DNA of 64,000 bases from Pseudenterobacter timonensis (GCF_900021175.1 NZ_FCOP01000011.1:186001-250000); one strand, 5' to 3'; positions 1 through 12,474 are shown, numbered from the stretch's first letter. A program made the numbers and translations. The notes: generated from the letters alone by a model not told the origin.

Positions 1-24
1 GGCGAGCTGATCGCCACTAACTAA
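1..24 (+). CDS. amiB: 3' end of the gene upstream of mutL, probably amiB (partial)
   Basis: The first 24 bases read as an open frame ending in TAA at 22-24, with the C-terminal residues GELIATN. In Enterobacteriaceae the gene directly before mutL in the same direction is the cell-wall amidase gene amiB, so this is most likely its tail. The assignment rests on gene order alone, because seven residues are too few to recognise. The mutL ribosome binding site (AAGGAG) overlaps the stop codon region. Confidence 0.5.
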   Translation, partial: GELIATN

Positions 25-33
25 GGAGATTTC

Positions 34-1875
34 ATGCCGATTCAGGTTCTGCCGCCGCAGCTTGCGAACCAGATCGCCGCCGGCGAGGTGGTGGAACGTC
101 CTGCGTCGGTGGTGAAAGAGCTGGTCGAAAACAGTCTTGATGCGGGGGCGACCCGCATCGATATTGATATTGAGCGCGGCGGCGCAAAGCTTATCCGCAT
201 TCGCGATAACGGCTGCGGCATCAAAAAAGAGGAGCTGGCGCTGGCGCTGGCCCGTCACGCCACTAGTAAAATCGCTTCGCTTGACGATCTGGAGGCGATT
301 ATCAGCCTTGGCTTTCGCGGCGAAGCGCTGGCCAGTATCAGCTCTGTTTCCCGCTTAACCCTCACCTCTCGCACCGCGGAGCAGCAGGAAGCCTGGCAAG
401 CCTATGCGGAAGGGCGCGATATGGCTGTGACGGTAAAACCTGCCGCTCACCCTGTCGGCACCACCCTTGAGGTGCTGGATCTCTTCTATAACACGCCGGC
501 GCGCCGCAAGTTTATGCGCACGGAGAAAACCGAGTTTGGCCATATTGACGAGGTGATTCGCCGCATCGCGCTGGCGCGTTTTGATGTCACCATTAATTTA
601 AGCCACAACGGTAAAGCGATCCGCCAGTACCGCGCGGTGACGCAGGGGGGGCAAAAAGAGCGTCGGCTCGCCGCTATCTGTAGTCCGGCGTTTCTGGAAC
701 ATGCGCTGGAGATCGAGTGGCAGCACGGCGATCTCTCCCTGCGTGGCTGGGTGGTCGATCCGCGTGTACCTTATCCAACGCTTGCCGAAATCCAGTACTG
801 CTATGTGAATAACCGTATGATGCGCGATCGCCTGATCAACCACGCGATCCGCCAGGCGTGCGAAGAGAAGCTGGGGGCCGAGCGGCAGCCCGCTTTTGTG
901 CTCTATCTGGAGATCGATCCCCATCAGGTGGATGTCAACGTCCATCCGGCCAAGCACGAAGTGCGTTTTCACCAGTCAAGGCTGGTACACGACTTTATCT
1001 ATCAGGGCGTTCTGAGCGTTTTACAGCAGCAGGCGGAGCCGACCCTTCCGCTGGCAACTGAGCAGCCCGCACCGCGCACCCTGCCGGAAAACCGCGTGGC
1101 GGCGGGGCGCAACCAGTTTGCGGAACCGACCCGTGTTCAGGAGCCTGCCGCGCCGCGCTTCTCCTCCGGCGGCGGCGCGCCGCGCCCGACCGGGGCGAAT
1201 TATCCCCATGCGCCCGCCTACCAGAAGCGAGAGGGTGCGCTGTATGGTAAATTGCTGGAAACTCCTGCCGTTGAACGCAAAACGCCAAACGCCGTGGCCT
1301 CTCCGGCGCTGGAAGGGCACGCCCAAAGTTTTGGCCGCGTGCTGACCATTGTCGCCCCGGATGCCGCGCTGCTGGAGCGCGACGGCAAGCTGGCATTGCT
1401 GGCGTTACCGGTGGCGGAACGCTGTCTGAAAGAGGCGCAGCTGACGCCGGGTGAAAACGCCGCCTGCGCGCAGCCGTTGCTCATTCCGGTGCGGATTAAA
1501 ATTTCAGCAGATGAGACGGCGACCCTTAATCAGGCAAAGACGCTGCTGGCTGAAATGGGCATTGATTTTCTGGTAGAAGCGCAGCATGTGACCGTCCGCG
1601 CGGTGCCTTTACCCTTGCGACAACAAAATTTACAAATCTTGATTCCTGAACTGATAGGCTACCTCGCGCAGCAAACGACGTTCAACGCGGCAGATGTCGC
1701 CAGGTGGATTGCCCGTCAGCTAACGAGCGATCGCGCGCCGTGGAGTATGGCGCAGGCCATATCGATGCTGGCGGACGTAGAACGTCTTTGCCCGCAGCTG
1801 GTTAACGCACCGCCGGGTAGCTTATTACAACCTGTTGATTTAAAACCGGCGATGAACGCCCTGAAAGATGATTGA
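34..1875 (+). CDS. mutL: DNA mismatch repair protein MutL
   Basis: MutL is the ATP-dependent matchmaker of methyl-directed mismatch repair, linking MutS at a mismatch to MutH and UvrD. The 613-residue product shows the GHKL ATPase motifs in order: ELVEN at 29-33, DNGCGI at 58-63 and GFRGEAL at 93-99. A transducer domain, a Pro/Ala-rich linker around 335-420 and a C-terminal dimerisation domain follow. As expected for an organism using MutH, I see no DQHA endonuclease motif. The start follows AAGGAG nine bases after the preceding stop, and the end overlaps miaA by 8 bp, so the genes are translationally coupled. Confidence 0.98.
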   Translation: MPIQVLPPQLANQIAAGEVVERPASVVKELVENSLDAGATRIDIDIERGGAKLIRIRDNGCGIKKEELALALARHATSKIASLDDLEAIISLGFRGEALASISSVSRLTLTSRTAEQQEAWQAYAEGRDMAVTVKPAAHPVGTTLEVLDLFYNTPARRKFMRTEKTEFGHIDEVIRRIALARFDVTINLSHNGKAIRQYRAVTQGGQKERRLAAICSPAFLEHALEIEWQHGDLSLRGWVVDPRVPYPTLAEIQYCYVNNRMMRDRLINHAIRQACEEKLGAERQPAFVLYLEIDPHQVDVNVHPAKHEVRFHQSRLVHDFIYQGVLSVLQQQAEPTLPLATEQPAPRTLPENRVAAGRNQFAEPTRVQEPAAPRFSSGGGAPRPTGANYPHAPAYQKREGALYGKLLETPAVERKTPNAVASPALEGHAQSFGRVLTIVAPDAALLERDGKLALLALPVAERCLKEAQLTPGENAACAQPLLIPVRIKISADETATLNQAKTLLAEMGIDFLVEAQHVTVRAVPLPLRQQNLQILIPELIGYLAQQTTFNAADVARWIARQLTSDRAPWSMAQAISMLADVERLCPQLVNAPPGSLLQPVDLKPAMNALKDD

Positions 1876-2818
1876 AGTGAGTAAGGCAGGCCTGCCGAAG
1901 GCCATATTTTTGATGGGGCCGACCGCCTCGGGCAAAACGGCGCTGGCCATTGAATTACGTAAAGTTTTGCCAGTGGAGTTGATTAGCGTCGATTCCGCCC
2001 TCATTTATCGAGGGATGGACATCGGTACGGCGAAGCCGGACGCAGAAGAACTGCGTGCAGCGCCGCACCGTTTGCTGGATATTCTCGACCCGGCGCAGGC
2101 TTACTCCGCAGCAGATTTTCGCCGCGATGCGCTTGCCGCGATGGCCGAGATTACCGCCGCGGGACGTATCCCGCTATTGGTTGGCGGAACCATGCTCTAC
2201 TTTAAGGCGCTGCTGGAGGGGTTATCGCCTCTGCCATCGGCGGACCCTGAAGTCAGAGCCAGGATTGAGCAGCAGGCAGCAGAGCAGGGATGGGAGTCGT
2301 TACACAGGCAATTGGCCGGGATCGATCCGGTTGCCGCCGGGCGAATCCATCCTAACGATCCGCAAAGGCTTTCCCGGGCACTGGAAGTTTTTTTCATTTC
2401 GGGTAAAACTTTAACGGAACTGACGCAAACGTCAGGAGACGCTCTGCCGTATCAGGTGCATCAGTTCGCTATCGCCCCGGCGAGCCGTGAACTGCTCCAT
2501 CAACGAATTGAGCAGCGTTTTCATCAGATGTTGGCTTCAGGTTTTGAAGCAGAAGTGCGGGCGCTTTTTGCCCGGGGAGATTTGCATACGGATATGCCTT
2601 CCATTCGTTGCGTGGGTTATCGCCAGATGTGGTCATATCTGCAAGGCGAAATCTCATACGATGAGATGGTTTATCGAGGTATTTGCGCCACGAGACAGCT
2701 GGCGAAACGCCAGATTACCTGGTTGCGCGGTTGGGAAGGCGTTCACTGGTTAGAGAGTGAAAACCCCCAGCAGGCGTTCAACGAAGTTTTAAAGGTAGTG
2801 GGTGATATCGCACACTGA
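1868..2818 (+). CDS. miaA: tRNA dimethylallyltransferase MiaA
   Basis: MiaA transfers a dimethylallyl group to N6 of A37 in tRNAs that read codons starting with U, the first step towards ms2i6A. The P-loop GPTASGKT lies at residues 17-24 and the substrate-binding stretch beginning DSALIY at 42. The length, 316 residues, is normal for the family. The start codon lies inside the last codons of mutL (8-bp overlap). In E. coli, promoters within miaA feed hfq downstream; equivalents were not identified here. Confidence 0.98.
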   Translation: MIEVSKAGLPKAIFLMGPTASGKTALAIELRKVLPVELISVDSALIYRGMDIGTAKPDAEELRAAPHRLLDILDPAQAYSAADFRRDALAAMAEITAAGRIPLLVGGTMLYFKALLEGLSPLPSADPEVRARIEQQAAEQGWESLHRQLAGIDPVAAGRIHPNDPQRLSRALEVFFISGKTLTELTQTSGDALPYQVHQFAIAPASRELLHQRIEQRFHQMLASGFEAEVRALFARGDLHTDMPSIRCVGYRQMWSYLQGEISYDEMVYRGICATRQLAKRQITWLRGWEGVHWLESENPQQAFNEVLKVVGDIAH

Positions 2819-2895
2819 ATGTGTACAATTAAAGCGTATCGTGCGTAATTTTTCAGAATCGAAAGGTTCTAAGTACAAACAAAACAAGCATATAA

Positions 2896-3216
<321 letters not shown>

Positions 3217-3238
3217 GGTTACGGACTGTTTATCCATA

Positions 3239-3275
3239 CGGGGAGCCAGGATCCTGTGTTCCCCGCTGATTTTTT
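3239..3275 (+). terminator. hairpin plus T-run between hfq and hflX
   Basis: CGGGGA at 3239-3244 pairs with TCCCCG at 3260-3265, with a GGATCC-containing loop, and a run of six T follows at 3270-3275. It lies between hfq and the TTG start of hflX. It probably acts as a partial terminator that lowers hflX expression relative to hfq, since the genes otherwise form one unit. Confidence 0.65.
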
Positions 3276-3288
3276 GAGGGTTTAACGC

Positions 3289-4569
3289 TTGTTTGACCGT
3301 TATGACGCCGGTGAGCAGGCGGTACTGGTACACATCTATTTTTCGCAAGACAAAGATATGGAAGATCTCCAGGAGTTTGAATCTCTGGTCTCTTCCGCCG
3401 GTGTCGAAGCAATGCAGGTGATTACCGGTAGCCGTAAAGCACCGCACCCAAAGTATTTTGTCGGTGAAGGTAAAGCAGTTGAAATTGCGGATGCCGTTAA
3501 AGCCACTGGCGCTTCGGTTGTGCTCTTCGATCACGCCCTTACTCCGGCCCAGGAACGTAACCTGGAACGACTTTGCGAATGCCGTGTGATTGACCGCACG
3601 GGTTTGATTTTAGACATTTTTGCTCAACGTGCCCGTACCCATGAAGGGAAACTGCAGGTTGAGCTGGCGCAGCTGCGCCATCTGGCTACGCGCCTCGTGC
3701 GCGGCTGGACCCACCTTGAACGGCAAAAGGGCGGGATCGGTTTGCGCGGTCCGGGTGAAACCCAGCTCGAAACCGACCGTCGTTTGTTGCGTGGCCGTAT
3801 AACCCAGATCCTCTCACGGCTGGAAAGAGTCGAAAAGCAGCGTGAGCAAGGACGTCGTTCCCGAACGAAAGCCGACATTCCGACGGTGTCGCTGGTGGGT
3901 TATACCAACGCCGGTAAATCTACCCTGTTTAACCAGATCACCGAGGCCGAGGTCTACGCTGCCAACCAGCTGTTTGCGACCCTGGACCCGACCCTGCGCC
4001 GCATCGATGTGGCGGACGTAGGAGAAACCGTGCTGGCGGATACCGTCGGGTTTATCCGTCATCTGCCGCACGATCTGGTCGCCGCGTTTAAAGCAACGCT
4101 GCAGGAGACGCGTCAGGCGACGCTGCTGCTGCACGTGGTGGACGCCGCGGACCTGCGCGTGCAGGAAAATATTGACGCAGTGAATACGGTGCTGGAAGAG
4201 ATCGACGCACTGGAGATCCCGACGCTGCTGGTAATGAACAAGATCGATATGCTCGAGGATTTCGAACCGCGTATCGACAGAGATGAAGAGAACAAACCGA
4301 CCCGGGTCTGGCTTTCAGCACAGACCGGGGTCGGTGTGCCACTGCTTTTCCAGGCTTTGACAGAACGTCTTTCCGGTGAGGTCGCCCAGCATACGCTGCG
4401 TCTGCCGCCCGAGGAAGGCAGGCTGCGCAGCCGGTTTTATCAGCTTCAGGCGATAGAAAAAGAGTGGATGGAGGATGACGGCAGCGTGGGGATGCAGGTG
4501 CGTATGCCGATCGTTGACTGGCGTCGCCTCTGTAAACAAGAACCTGCGCTGGAAGACTACGTAGTCTGA
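3289..4569 (+). CDS. hflX: ribosome-associated GTPase HflX
   Basis: HflX is a GTPase that binds 50S subunits and splits stalled or hibernating 70S ribosomes. The 426-residue protein has the N-terminal HflX domain with the Gly-rich [15 protein letters not shown] linker, then a G domain with P-loop GYTNAGKST, the switch region around DTVGFI and the NKID base-recognition motif. The start is TTG, chosen because it gives the usual N-terminus [10 protein letters not shown] and follows GAGGG. The gene lies between hfq and hflKC, as in related genomes. Confidence 0.97.
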   Translation: MFDRYDAGEQAVLVHIYFSQDKDMEDLQEFESLVSSAGVEAMQVITGSRKAPHPKYFVGEGKAVEIADAVKATGASVVLFDHALTPAQERNLERLCECRVIDRTGLILDIFAQRARTHEGKLQVELAQLRHLATRLVRGWTHLERQKGGIGLRGPGETQLETDRRLLRGRITQILSRLERVEKQREQGRRSRTKADIPTVSLVGYTNAGKSTLFNQITEAEVYAANQLFATLDPTLRRIDVADVGETVLADTVGFIRHLPHDLVAAFKATLQETRQATLLLHVVDAADLRVQENIDAVNTVLEEIDALEIPTLLVMNKIDMLEDFEPRIDRDEENKPTRVWLSAQTGVGVPLLFQALTERLSGEVAQHTLRLPPEEGRLRSRFYQLQAIEKEWMEDDGSVGMQVRMPIVDWRRLCKQEPALEDYVV

Positions 4570-4633
4570 CCAGAAAAGGTTTACACAAGGCCTGAAAAAA
4601 TTCGCCCTTGCATAACAAATATGGAGCATATAC

Positions 4634-5893
4634 ATGGCGTGGAATCAGCCCGGTAATAACGGACAAGACCGCGACCCGTGGGGAAGCAGCAAACCTGGCG
4701 GCAACTCTGAGGGAAATGGCAATAAAGGTGGTCGCGAGCAGGGGCCGCCAGATCTGGATGATATCTTCCGTAAGCTGAGCAAAAAGCTTGGTGGTTTTGG
4801 TGGAGGTAAGGGAACAGGCTCGGGTGGCGGCGCCACTCAGGGACCGCGCCCGCACATGGGTGGTCGTGTCGTGACCATCGTGGCCGCTGCCGTCGTCATT
4901 ATCTGGGCAGCCAGCGGGTTCTACACCATCAAAGAAGCGGAGCGCGGGGTCGTTACGCGCTTTGGTAAATTCAGTCACCTGGTAGAGCCGGGCCTGAACT
5001 GGAAGCCGACCTTTATCGACGACGTGACCGCGGTTAACGTGGAATCGGTACGCGAACTGGCCGCTTCCGGCGTCATGCTGACCTCTGACGAAAACGTCGT
5101 GCGCGTTGAGATGAACGTGCAGTACCGCGTCACCGATCCGCAGCGTTATCTGTTCAGCGTGACCAGCGCCGACGACAGCCTGCGTCAGGCGACCGACAGC
5201 GCCCTGCGCGGCGTTATCGGTAAATACACCATGGACCGTATCCTCACCGAAGGCCGTACCGTTATTCGTAGCGATACCCAGCGCGAGCTGGAAGAGACCA
5301 TTCGTCCTTACAACATGGGGATTACCCTGCTGGACGTCAACTTCCAGGCCGCACGTCCGCCGGAAGAGGTGAAAGCCGCGTTTGATGACGCCATTGCCGC
5401 GCGTGAAAACGAGCAGCAATACATCCGTGAAGCGGAAGCGTATACCAACGAAGTGCAGCCGCGTGCAAACGGTCAGGCGCAGCGTGTTCTTGAAGAGGCG
5501 CGCGCTTATAAGACCCAGACCATCCTGGAAGCGCAGGGTGAAGTGGCTCGCTTTGCGCGTATCCTGCCGGAATATAAAGCCGCGCCGGAAATTACCCGCG
5601 AGCGTCTCTACATCGAGACGATGGAGAAAGTCTTAAGCCATACCCGCAAGGTACTGGTTAATGACAGTAAAAACGGCAACCTGATGGTGCTGCCGCTGGA
5701 TCAGATGCTGAAGGGCGGTAACGCGCCTGCGGCGAAGCAGGATAACAGCGGGGCGAACAACCTGCTGCGCCTGCCGCCTGCCTCGACCAGCAACACCGGC
5801 GCGACAAGCAACTCTACGTCAGGCGAGGGTGACATTATGGACCAACGCCGCGCTAACGCGCAGCGTAACGACTACCAGCGTCAGGGGGAATAA
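4634..5893 (+). CDS. hflK: FtsH protease modulator HflK
   Basis: HflK is a membrane SPFH (prohibitin-like) protein that forms, with HflC, a large periplasmic cage around the FtsH protease and limits its action on membrane proteins. The 419 residues show a Gly/Pro-rich cytoplasmic N-terminus (about 1-75), one transmembrane helix near 76-97, the band-7 domain, and a low-complexity Asn/Ser/Thr tail. The next gene, hflC, starts only two bases after the stop, so the two subunits are co-expressed. Confidence 0.97.
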   Translation: MAWNQPGNNGQDRDPWGSSKPGGNSEGNGNKGGREQGPPDLDDIFRKLSKKLGGFGGGKGTGSGGGATQGPRPHMGGRVVTIVAAAVVIIWAASGFYTIKEAERGVVTRFGKFSHLVEPGLNWKPTFIDDVTAVNVESVRELAASGVMLTSDENVVRVEMNVQYRVTDPQRYLFSVTSADDSLRQATDSALRGVIGKYTMDRILTEGRTVIRSDTQRELEETIRPYNMGITLLDVNFQAARPPEEVKAAFDDAIAARENEQQYIREAEAYTNEVQPRANGQAQRVLEEARAYKTQTILEAQGEVARFARILPEYKAAPEITRERLYIETMEKVLSHTRKVLVNDSKNGNLMVLPLDQMLKGGNAPAAKQDNSGANNLLRLPPASTSNTGATSNSTSGEGDIMDQRRANAQRNDYQRQGE

Positions 5894-5895
5894 CG

Positions 5896-6900
5896 ATGCG
5901 TAAGTCAGTTATCGCGATTATCATCATCGTGCTGGTAGTGCTTTACACCTCGATTTTTGTGGTGAAAGAGGGTGAACGTGGGATCAAATTCCAGTTCAGC
6001 AGCGTCGTGCGTGACGGCGACAAGCGTCCGGTGATCTATGAGCCGGGCCTGCACTTTAAAGTTCCTTTTATTCAGTCGGTAAAAACGCTCGACGCCCGTA
6101 TCCAGACTATGGATAACCAGGCCGATCGCTTTGTGACCAAAGAGAAAAAAGATCTGATCGTCGACTCTTACATTAAGTGGCGGATCAGCGATTTCAGCCG
6201 TTACTTCCTGGCGACCGGCGGCGGCGACGTCTCCCAGGCCGAAGTGCTGCTGAAACGTAAGTTCTCTGACCGTCTGCGTTCTGAGATTGGTCGTCTGGAC
6301 GTGAAGGATATCGTTACCGATTCCCGCGGCCGTCTGACGCTGGAGGTGCGTGACGCGCTCAACTCCGGTTCTGCTGGCACCCCGGATGAGGTGGCGACGC
6401 CAGCCGCTGATGACGCCATCGCGAAAGCGGCTGAACGTGTTCAGGCTGAAACCAATGGCAAAGTGCCGGTAATCAACCCGAACAGTATGGCCGCGCTGGG
6501 TATCGAAGTGGTGGATGTGCGTATCAAGCAGATCAACCTGCCGACCGAAGTCTCCGAGGCGATCTACAACCGTATGCGCGCCGAGCGTGAAGCGGTAGCG
6601 CGTCGTCATCGTTCTCAGGGTCAGGAAGAGGCGGAAAAACTGCGTGCCGCAGCGGATTACGAAGTGACCAAAACGCTGGCGGAAGCCGAGCGTCAGGGCC
6701 GTATTCTGCGCGGTGAAGGCGATGCGGAAGCGGCGAAGCTCTTTGCCGACGCGTTCAGCCAGGATCCCGATTTTTACGCCTTTATCCGTAGCCTGCGTGC
6801 TTACGAAAATAGCTTCAAGAGCAACCAGGATGTGATGGTGCTCAGCCCGGACAGCGATTTCTTCCGTTATATGAAGACGCCGGGTAACGTCGCGCGATAA
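5896..6900 (+). CDS. hflC: FtsH protease modulator HflC
   Basis: HflC is the partner of HflK in the HflKC-FtsH complex. The 334-residue product begins with a single membrane anchor (about residues 4-21) followed by a band-7/SPFH domain and a long charged helical stretch rich in Glu, Ala and Arg (about 220-290). Its length and ending are typical of the family. A strong hairpin terminator follows 21 bases after the stop, so it closes the hfq-hflX-hflK-hflC unit. Confidence 0.97.
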   Translation: MRKSVIAIIIIVLVVLYTSIFVVKEGERGIKFQFSSVVRDGDKRPVIYEPGLHFKVPFIQSVKTLDARIQTMDNQADRFVTKEKKDLIVDSYIKWRISDFSRYFLATGGGDVSQAEVLLKRKFSDRLRSEIGRLDVKDIVTDSRGRLTLEVRDALNSGSAGTPDEVATPAADDAIAKAAERVQAETNGKVPVINPNSMAALGIEVVDVRIKQINLPTEVSEAIYNRMRAEREAVARRHRSQGQEEAEKLRAAADYEVTKTLAEAERQGRILRGEGDAEAAKLFADAFSQDPDFYAFIRSLRAYENSFKSNQDVMVLSPDSDFFRYMKTPGNVAR

Positions 6901-6921
6901 ACGTCACGCGTCTGATGCTTC

Positions 6922-6957
6922 AAACCACCGCTCTCACCGGAGCGGTGGTTTTCTTTT
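6922..6957 (+). terminator. rho-independent terminator after hflC
   Basis: A perfect 11-bp stem, AAACCACCGCT at 6922-6932 with AGCGGTGGTTT at 6941-6951, has an eight-base loop and is followed by a T-rich tract. It lies between hflC and the small gene yjeT. Confidence 0.85.
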
Positions 6958-6970
6958 ATAAGGATTGAAA

Positions 6971-7168
6971 ATGAATGCAACAGTTTGGCTGGCGCTGGCG
7001 TTAGTCCTGGTACTGGAAGGGCTGGGGCCGATGCTCTATCCACGCGCCTGGCGAAGAATGGTCGCTGCGTTAAGCCAGTTACCCGATACGCTTTTACGCC
7101 GCTTCGGCGGTGGTCTTGTGGTTGCGGGCATTGTGATCTACTACATGTTGAGGAAAACGATTGGCTGA
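6971..7168 (+). CDS. yjeT: small inner-membrane protein YjeT (DUF2065)
   Basis: This is a 65-residue protein of unknown function with two predicted membrane helices: residues about 3-19, and the Gly-rich segment 45-60 before a basic end. It matches E. coli YjeT closely (WLALALVLVLEGLGPMLYP, then RRFGGGLVVAG). I chose the ATG at 6971 over the TTG six bases upstream because AAGGA at 6960-6964 is correctly spaced to it and it gives the conserved N-terminus. The last codons contain a PurR-like box that probably serves purA. Confidence 0.9.
   Translation: MNATVWLALALVLVLEGLGPMLYPRAWRRMVAALSQLPDTLLRRFGGGLVVAGIVIYYMLRKTIG
7151..7166 (+). promoter_or_regulatory. candidate PurR box inside the end of yjeT
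   Basis: AGGAAAACGATTGGCT matches the PurR consensus ACGCAAACGTTTGCGT at 11 of 16 positions, including the central AAACG. It lies in the last codons of yjeT, about 105 bp before purA, which is a known member of the PurR regulon. It is a weak site on sequence alone. Confidence 0.45.
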
Positions 7169-7211
7169 CTATTTAGTAGACGAATCTGGGCCAATTTTGG
7201 GGCAAAAAGTG

Positions 7212-7240
7212 CTGTAACTCTGAAAAAGCGGTGGTAGAAT
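7212..7240 (+). promoter_or_regulatory. candidate sigma-70 promoter of purA
   Basis: CTGTAA at 7212-7217 and TAGAAT at 7235-7240 are separated by 17 bp. The -10 hexamer is good and the -35 poor, as is common for regulated biosynthetic genes. Confidence 0.45.
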
Positions 7241-7248
7241 CCATTTTT

Positions 7249-8570
<1,322 letters not shown>

Positions 8571-8580
8571 TGATGGTTTC

Positions 8581-8610
8581 GCCCGGCGGCGCTGTGCTTG
8601 CCGGGCCTAC
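8581..8610. repeat. single REP element after purA
   Basis: An imperfect palindrome, GCCCGGCGG...CTTGCCGGGCCTAC, of the enterobacterial REP type lies 10 bases after the purA stop codon. Confidence 0.75.
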
Positions 8611-8624
8611 AGAACCCATCTCAG

Positions 8625-8653
8625 GCCGGAAAGCCATGCGCATCCGGCTTTTT
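8625..8653 (+). terminator. rho-independent terminator of purA
   Basis: GCCGGA at 8625-8630 pairs with TCCGGC at 8643-8648 and five T follow directly. Confidence 0.75.
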
Positions 8654-8769
8654 CGTTCTCCTTCCCCCTTTCAGTTCAAATAAATTAGCCGCCAACTATC
8701 TGGCTGGTTTATCATCAGTATTGAATATCTCTGCGGTTTAGCCGCGTTTTCCCTTTTCCTGAGGTTGAT

Positions 8770-9195
8770 GTGCAGTTAACAAGTTTCACCGATTACGGCT
8801 TACGTGCGCTGATTTATATGGCGTCGTTGCCAGCAGGACAGATGACCAGTATCTCTGAGGTGACAGAGGTCTACGGCGTGTCCCGTAATCATATGGTTAA
8901 AATAATCAATCAGTTGAGCCGTGCCGGGTATGTGGCTGCCGTCCGGGGGAAGAATGGGGGAATACGTCTCGGTAAACCGGCGAATGCGATTCGCATCGGG
9001 GATGTGGTACGCGAGCTGGAGCCGTTATCTCTGGTGAATTGCAGTAGCGCATTCTGCCACATTACCCCCGCCTGCCGCCTGAAACAGGCGCTTTCTAAGG
9101 CCGTGCAAAGTTTTCTCATGGAGCTGGATAACTACACCCTGGCCGATTTGGTTGAAGAGAATCAACCGCTTTATAAATTATTGCTGGTGGAATGA
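8770..9195 (+). CDS. nsrR: nitric oxide-sensing repressor NsrR (Rrf2 family)
   Basis: NsrR is a dimeric Rrf2-family repressor whose Fe-S cluster reacts with nitric oxide, relieving repression of NO-detoxifying genes. The 141 residues contain an N-terminal winged helix (about 1-60) and the cluster-binding cysteines C91, C96 and C102; D8, implicated as a further ligand, is also present. The start is GTG, chosen because it gives the conserved [14 protein letters not shown]. It is the first gene of nsrR-rnr-rlmB. A matching operator lies upstream of ytfE at 31303-31325. Confidence 0.96.
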   Translation: MQLTSFTDYGLRALIYMASLPAGQMTSISEVTEVYGVSRNHMVKIINQLSRAGYVAAVRGKNGGIRLGKPANAIRIGDVVRELEPLSLVNCSSAFCHITPACRLKQALSKAVQSFLMELDNYTLADLVEENQPLYKLLLVE

Positions 9196-9233
9196 AGAAA
9201 ATTTCCACCGGAGCTGACAACGGAGGAACCGAT

Positions 9234-11666
9234 ATGTCACAAGATCCTTTTCAGGAACGCGAAGCCGAAAAATACGCGAATCCTATCCCCAGCCGTGAGT
9301 TCATTCTCGAACATTTAACAAAACGCGAGAAACCCGCTAATCGAGAAGAGCTGGCTGCTGAACTGAACATTGAAGGCGAAGAGCAAACAGAAGCGCTTCG
9401 CCGCCGCCTGCGCGCGATGGAGCGCGACGGGCAGCTGGTCTTTACCCGCCGCCAGTGCTACGCGCTGCCGGAGCGTCTCGACCTGCTGAAAGGCATCGTG
9501 ATTGGCCACCGCGACGGCTATGGTTTTCTGCGCGTCGAAGGCCGTAAGGACGATCTCTACTTATCGTCCGAACAGATGAAAATGTGTATTCATGGCGATC
9601 AGATCCTCGCCCAGCCGCTGGGTGCCGATCGCAAAGGGCGCCGCGAAGCGCGCGTGGTGCGCGTGCTGGTGCCCAAAACCAGCCAGATCGTGGGCCGCTA
9701 CTTTACCGAGGCGGGCGTGGGTTTTGTCGTGCCGGACGACAGTCGTCTGAGCTTTGACATCCTCATTCCGCCGGAAGAGGTGATGGGCGCCCGCATGGGC
9801 TTCGTGGTTGTCGTGGAGCTGACCCAGCGTCCCACCCGCCGTACCAAAGCGATCGGTAAGATCGTGGAAGTGCTGGGCGATAACATGGGGACCGGCATGG
9901 CTGTCGATATGGCGCTGCGCACCCATGAGATCCCCTACATCTGGCCAAAAGCGGTAGAGGAGCAGATCAAAGGGCTGAAAGAAGAGGTGCCGGAAGAGGC
10001 GAAAGCGGGTCGCGTGGATTTGCGCTCCCTGCCGCTGGTCACCATCGACGGAGAAGATGCCCGCGACTTTGATGATGCCGTTTTCTGTGAGAAAAAACGC
10101 GGCGGCGGCTGGCGTCTGTGGGTCGCTATCGCTGACGTGAGCTATTACGTGCGTCCGCATACCCCGCTCGACAACGAGGCCCGTAGCCGCGGCACCTCGG
10201 TCTACTTCCCGTCGCAGGTCGTCCCCATGCTGCCGGAAGTGCTCTCGAACGGTCTCTGCTCGCTCAACCCGCAGGTGGATCGCTTGTGTATGGTCTGCGA
10301 AATGACTATTTCGGCGAAAGGGCGTTTAACCGGCTTTAAATTCTATGAAGCGGTGATGAGTTCCCATGCGCGCCTGACCTATACCAAAGTCTGGCATATG
10401 CTGCAGGGCGATCGCGATCTGCGCGAGCAGTATGCGCCGCTGGTGCCGCATATCGAAGAGTTACACCGTCTCTACAAAACGCTGGAACAGGCGCGCGAGG
10501 AGCGCGGCGGGATCTCCTTTGAGAGCGAAGAGGCGAAGTTTATCTTCAACGCCGAGCGTCGCATCGAGCGCATCGAGCAGACACAGCGTAACGATGCCCA
10601 CAAGCTGATCGAAGAGTGCATGATTCTGGCCAATATCTCGGCGGCGCGTTTCGTTGAGAAGGCGAAAGAGCCGGCGCTGTTCCGTATTCACGATAAGCCG
10701 ACGACGGAGGCCATTACGTCGTTCCGTTCCGTACTGGCTGAGCTGGGTCTGGAATTGCCTGGCGGTAATAAGCCGGAGCCGCGTGATTACGCCGAACTGC
10801 TGGAATCTATCAGCGATCGCCCCGATGCAGAAATGCTGCAAACCATGCTGCTGCGCTCCATGAAGCAGGCGATTTATGACCCGGAAAACCGTGGTCACTT
10901 TGGTCTGTCCCTGCAATCCTACGCCCATTTTACGTCGCCTATCCGTCGTTACCCGGATCTCTCTTTGCACCGCGCCATCAAGTATCTGCTGGCGCATGAG
11001 CAGGGGCATAAGGGCAATACCACCGAGACGGGCGGCTACCATTACAACATGGATGAAGTGCTCCAGCTGGGCCAGCACTGCTCCATGGCCGAGCGCCGCG
11101 CTGACGAAGCCACGCGCGAAGTTTCTGACTGGCTGAAGTGCGACTTTATGCTGGATCAGGTTGGCAACGTCTTTAAGGGAGTGATCGCCAGCGTGACCGG
11201 CTTTGGCTTCTTTGTGCGCCTGGACGAGCTCTTTATCGATGGCCTGGTGCATGTCTCCAGCCTCGATAACGACTACTACCGCTTTGACCAGGTTGGCCAG
11301 CGGCTGATTGGCGAATCGGGCGGGCAGACCTATCGTCTGGGCGACCGTGTTGAAGTTCGTGTAGAAGCCGTTAACATGGACGAACGCAAAATCGACTTTA
11401 GCCTGATCTCCAGCGAACGCGCGCCGCGCAACGTGGGCAAAACCGCGCGTGAAAAGGCGAAACGCGGCGAAAACGGGAAAAATGGCGGCAAACGTCGTCA
11501 GGTTGGCAAAAAGGTTAACTTTGAGCCGGACAGCGCCTTCCGTGGCGATAAAGGCAAAGGTAAGGCGAAGAAAGAAAATAACGCCAAAAAGCCGTCGGCT
11601 AAAACGCAGAAAATCGCAGCGGCGACTAAAGCGAAGCGTGCGGCGAAGAAGAAGTCGGCGGAGTAA
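9234..11666 (+). CDS. rnr: exoribonuclease R
   Basis: RNase R is the processive 3'-5' exonuclease that can degrade structured RNA and acts in rRNA quality control and trans-translation. The 810 residues contain an N-terminal helix-turn-helix-like region, two cold-shock domains, the RNB catalytic domain with the metal-binding stretch [12 protein letters not shown] (near 270-281), an S1 domain, and a Lys/Arg-rich tail of about 80 residues. I chose the ATG at 9234, after GGAGGA, rather than the in-frame ATG overlapping nsrR, because it gives the standard [10 protein letters not shown] terminus. Confidence 0.97.
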   Translation: MSQDPFQEREAEKYANPIPSREFILEHLTKREKPANREELAAELNIEGEEQTEALRRRLRAMERDGQLVFTRRQCYALPERLDLLKGIVIGHRDGYGFLRVEGRKDDLYLSSEQMKMCIHGDQILAQPLGADRKGRREARVVRVLVPKTSQIVGRYFTEAGVGFVVPDDSRLSFDILIPPEEVMGARMGFVVVVELTQRPTRRTKAIGKIVEVLGDNMGTGMAVDMALRTHEIPYIWPKAVEEQIKGLKEEVPEEAKAGRVDLRSLPLVTIDGEDARDFDDAVFCEKKRGGGWRLWVAIADVSYYVRPHTPLDNEARSRGTSVYFPSQVVPMLPEVLSNGLCSLNPQVDRLCMVCEMTISAKGRLTGFKFYEAVMSSHARLTYTKVWHMLQGDRDLREQYAPLVPHIEELHRLYKTLEQAREERGGISFESEEAKFIFNAERRIERIEQTQRNDAHKLIEECMILANISAARFVEKAKEPALFRIHDKPTTEAITSFRSVLAELGLELPGGNKPEPRDYAELLESISDRPDAEMLQTMLLRSMKQAIYDPENRGHFGLSLQSYAHFTSPIRRYPDLSLHRAIKYLLAHEQGHKGNTTETGGYHYNMDEVLQLGQHCSMAERRADEATREVSDWLKCDFMLDQVGNVFKGVIASVTGFGFFVRLDELFIDGLVHVSSLDNDYYRFDQVGQRLIGESGGQTYRLGDRVEVRVEAVNMDERKIDFSLISSERAPRNVGKTAREKAKRGENGKNGGKRRQVGKKVNFEPDSAFRGDKGKGKAKKENNAKKPSAKTQKIAAATKAKRAAKKKSAE

Positions 11667-11685
11667 CGCTCCCCCTTCAAACTGA

Positions 11686-11707
11686 CCCTCTCCCTGCCGG
11701 GAGAGGG
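11686..11707. repeat. CCCTCTCCC/GGGAGAGGG inverted repeat
   Basis: The arms CCCTCTCCC and GGGAGAGGG, separated by a short loop, lie between rnr and rlmB and can form a strong hairpin in the mRNA. It is a single copy of the palindrome that is expanded into tandem arrays at 49764-50010 and 57828-58224. No T-run follows, so it may stabilise or process the transcript rather than end it. Confidence 0.7.
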
Positions 11708-11734
11708 AAGAAAAAGTGATAACGAGAACTATCA

Positions 11735-12466
11735 ATGAGTGAAATGATTTACGGCATCCACGCGGTGCAGGCTCTGCTTGAGCGGGCGCCGGAGCGCTTT
11801 CAGGAAGTCTTTATTCTTAAAGGCCGCGAAGATAAACGTTTGATGCCGCTGATCCACGCGCTGGAAGCGCAGGGCGTGGTGATCCAGCTGGCGAACCGTC
11901 AGTTTCTGGATGAGAAAAGCGATGGTGCAGTGCATCAGGGCATTATCGCGCGCGTGAAGCCGGGACGTCAGTACCAGGAAAACGATCTACCCGATCTGAT
12001 CGCCGGGCTGGAGAATCCCTTCTTCCTGATCCTGGATGGCGTTACCGATCCGCATAACCTCGGCGCCTGCCTGCGCAGCGCGGACGCGGCGGGCGTACAT
12101 GCGGTTATCGTTCCTAAAGATCGCTCTGCACAGCTGAACGCGACGGCGAAAAAGGTTGCCTGCGGCGCGGCGGAGAGCGTTCCGCTGATCCGCGTCACTA
12201 ACCTGGCGCGTACCATGCGTCTGCTGCAGGAAGAGAATATCTGGATCGTCGGTACCGCCGGAGAGGCAGATCATACCCTTTATCAGAGCAAAATGACCGG
12301 CCGCCTGGCGCTGGTTATGGGGGCCGAAGGGGAAGGGATGCGCCGTCTCACCCGCGAGCATTGCGACGAGCTGATCAGTATTCCGATGGCGGGCAGCGTG
12401 TCGTCCCTGAACGTCTCTGTGGCAACGGGCATCTGCCTGTTCGAAGCGGTACGTCAGCGCGGGTAG
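11735..12466 (+). CDS. rlmB: 23S rRNA (guanosine-2251 2'-O)-methyltransferase
   Basis: RlmB methylates the 2'-O of G2251 in the peptidyl-transferase P loop of 23S rRNA. The 243-residue protein has an N-terminal L30e-like RNA-binding domain (about 1-75) and a SpoU/TrmH-type knotted methyltransferase domain. The family motifs are visible: [22 protein letters not shown] and [14 protein letters not shown]. It follows rnr by 68 bp and is the last gene of the nsrR operon. Confidence 0.97.
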   Translation: MSEMIYGIHAVQALLERAPERFQEVFILKGREDKRLMPLIHALEAQGVVIQLANRQFLDEKSDGAVHQGIIARVKPGRQYQENDLPDLIAGLENPFFLILDGVTDPHNLGACLRSADAAGVHAVIVPKDRSAQLNATAKKVACGAAESVPLIRVTNLARTMRLLQEENIWIVGTAGEADHTLYQSKMTGRLALVMGAEGEGMRRLTREHCDELISIPMAGSVSSLNVSVATGICLFEAVRQRG

Positions 12467-12474
12467 CCAGTTGT

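Noticed and set aside
4088-5419. 443-residue open frame antisense to hflX and hflK
   Set aside because: It is a shadow of two strongly conserved genes in GC-rich DNA, with no known family and no start signal.
10461-11735. 424-residue open frame antisense to rnr
   Set aside because: It lies entirely opposite the conserved RNase R gene and has no recognisable domain; other large antisense frames at 41974-43074, 44319-45797 and 56745-57773 were rejected for the same reason.
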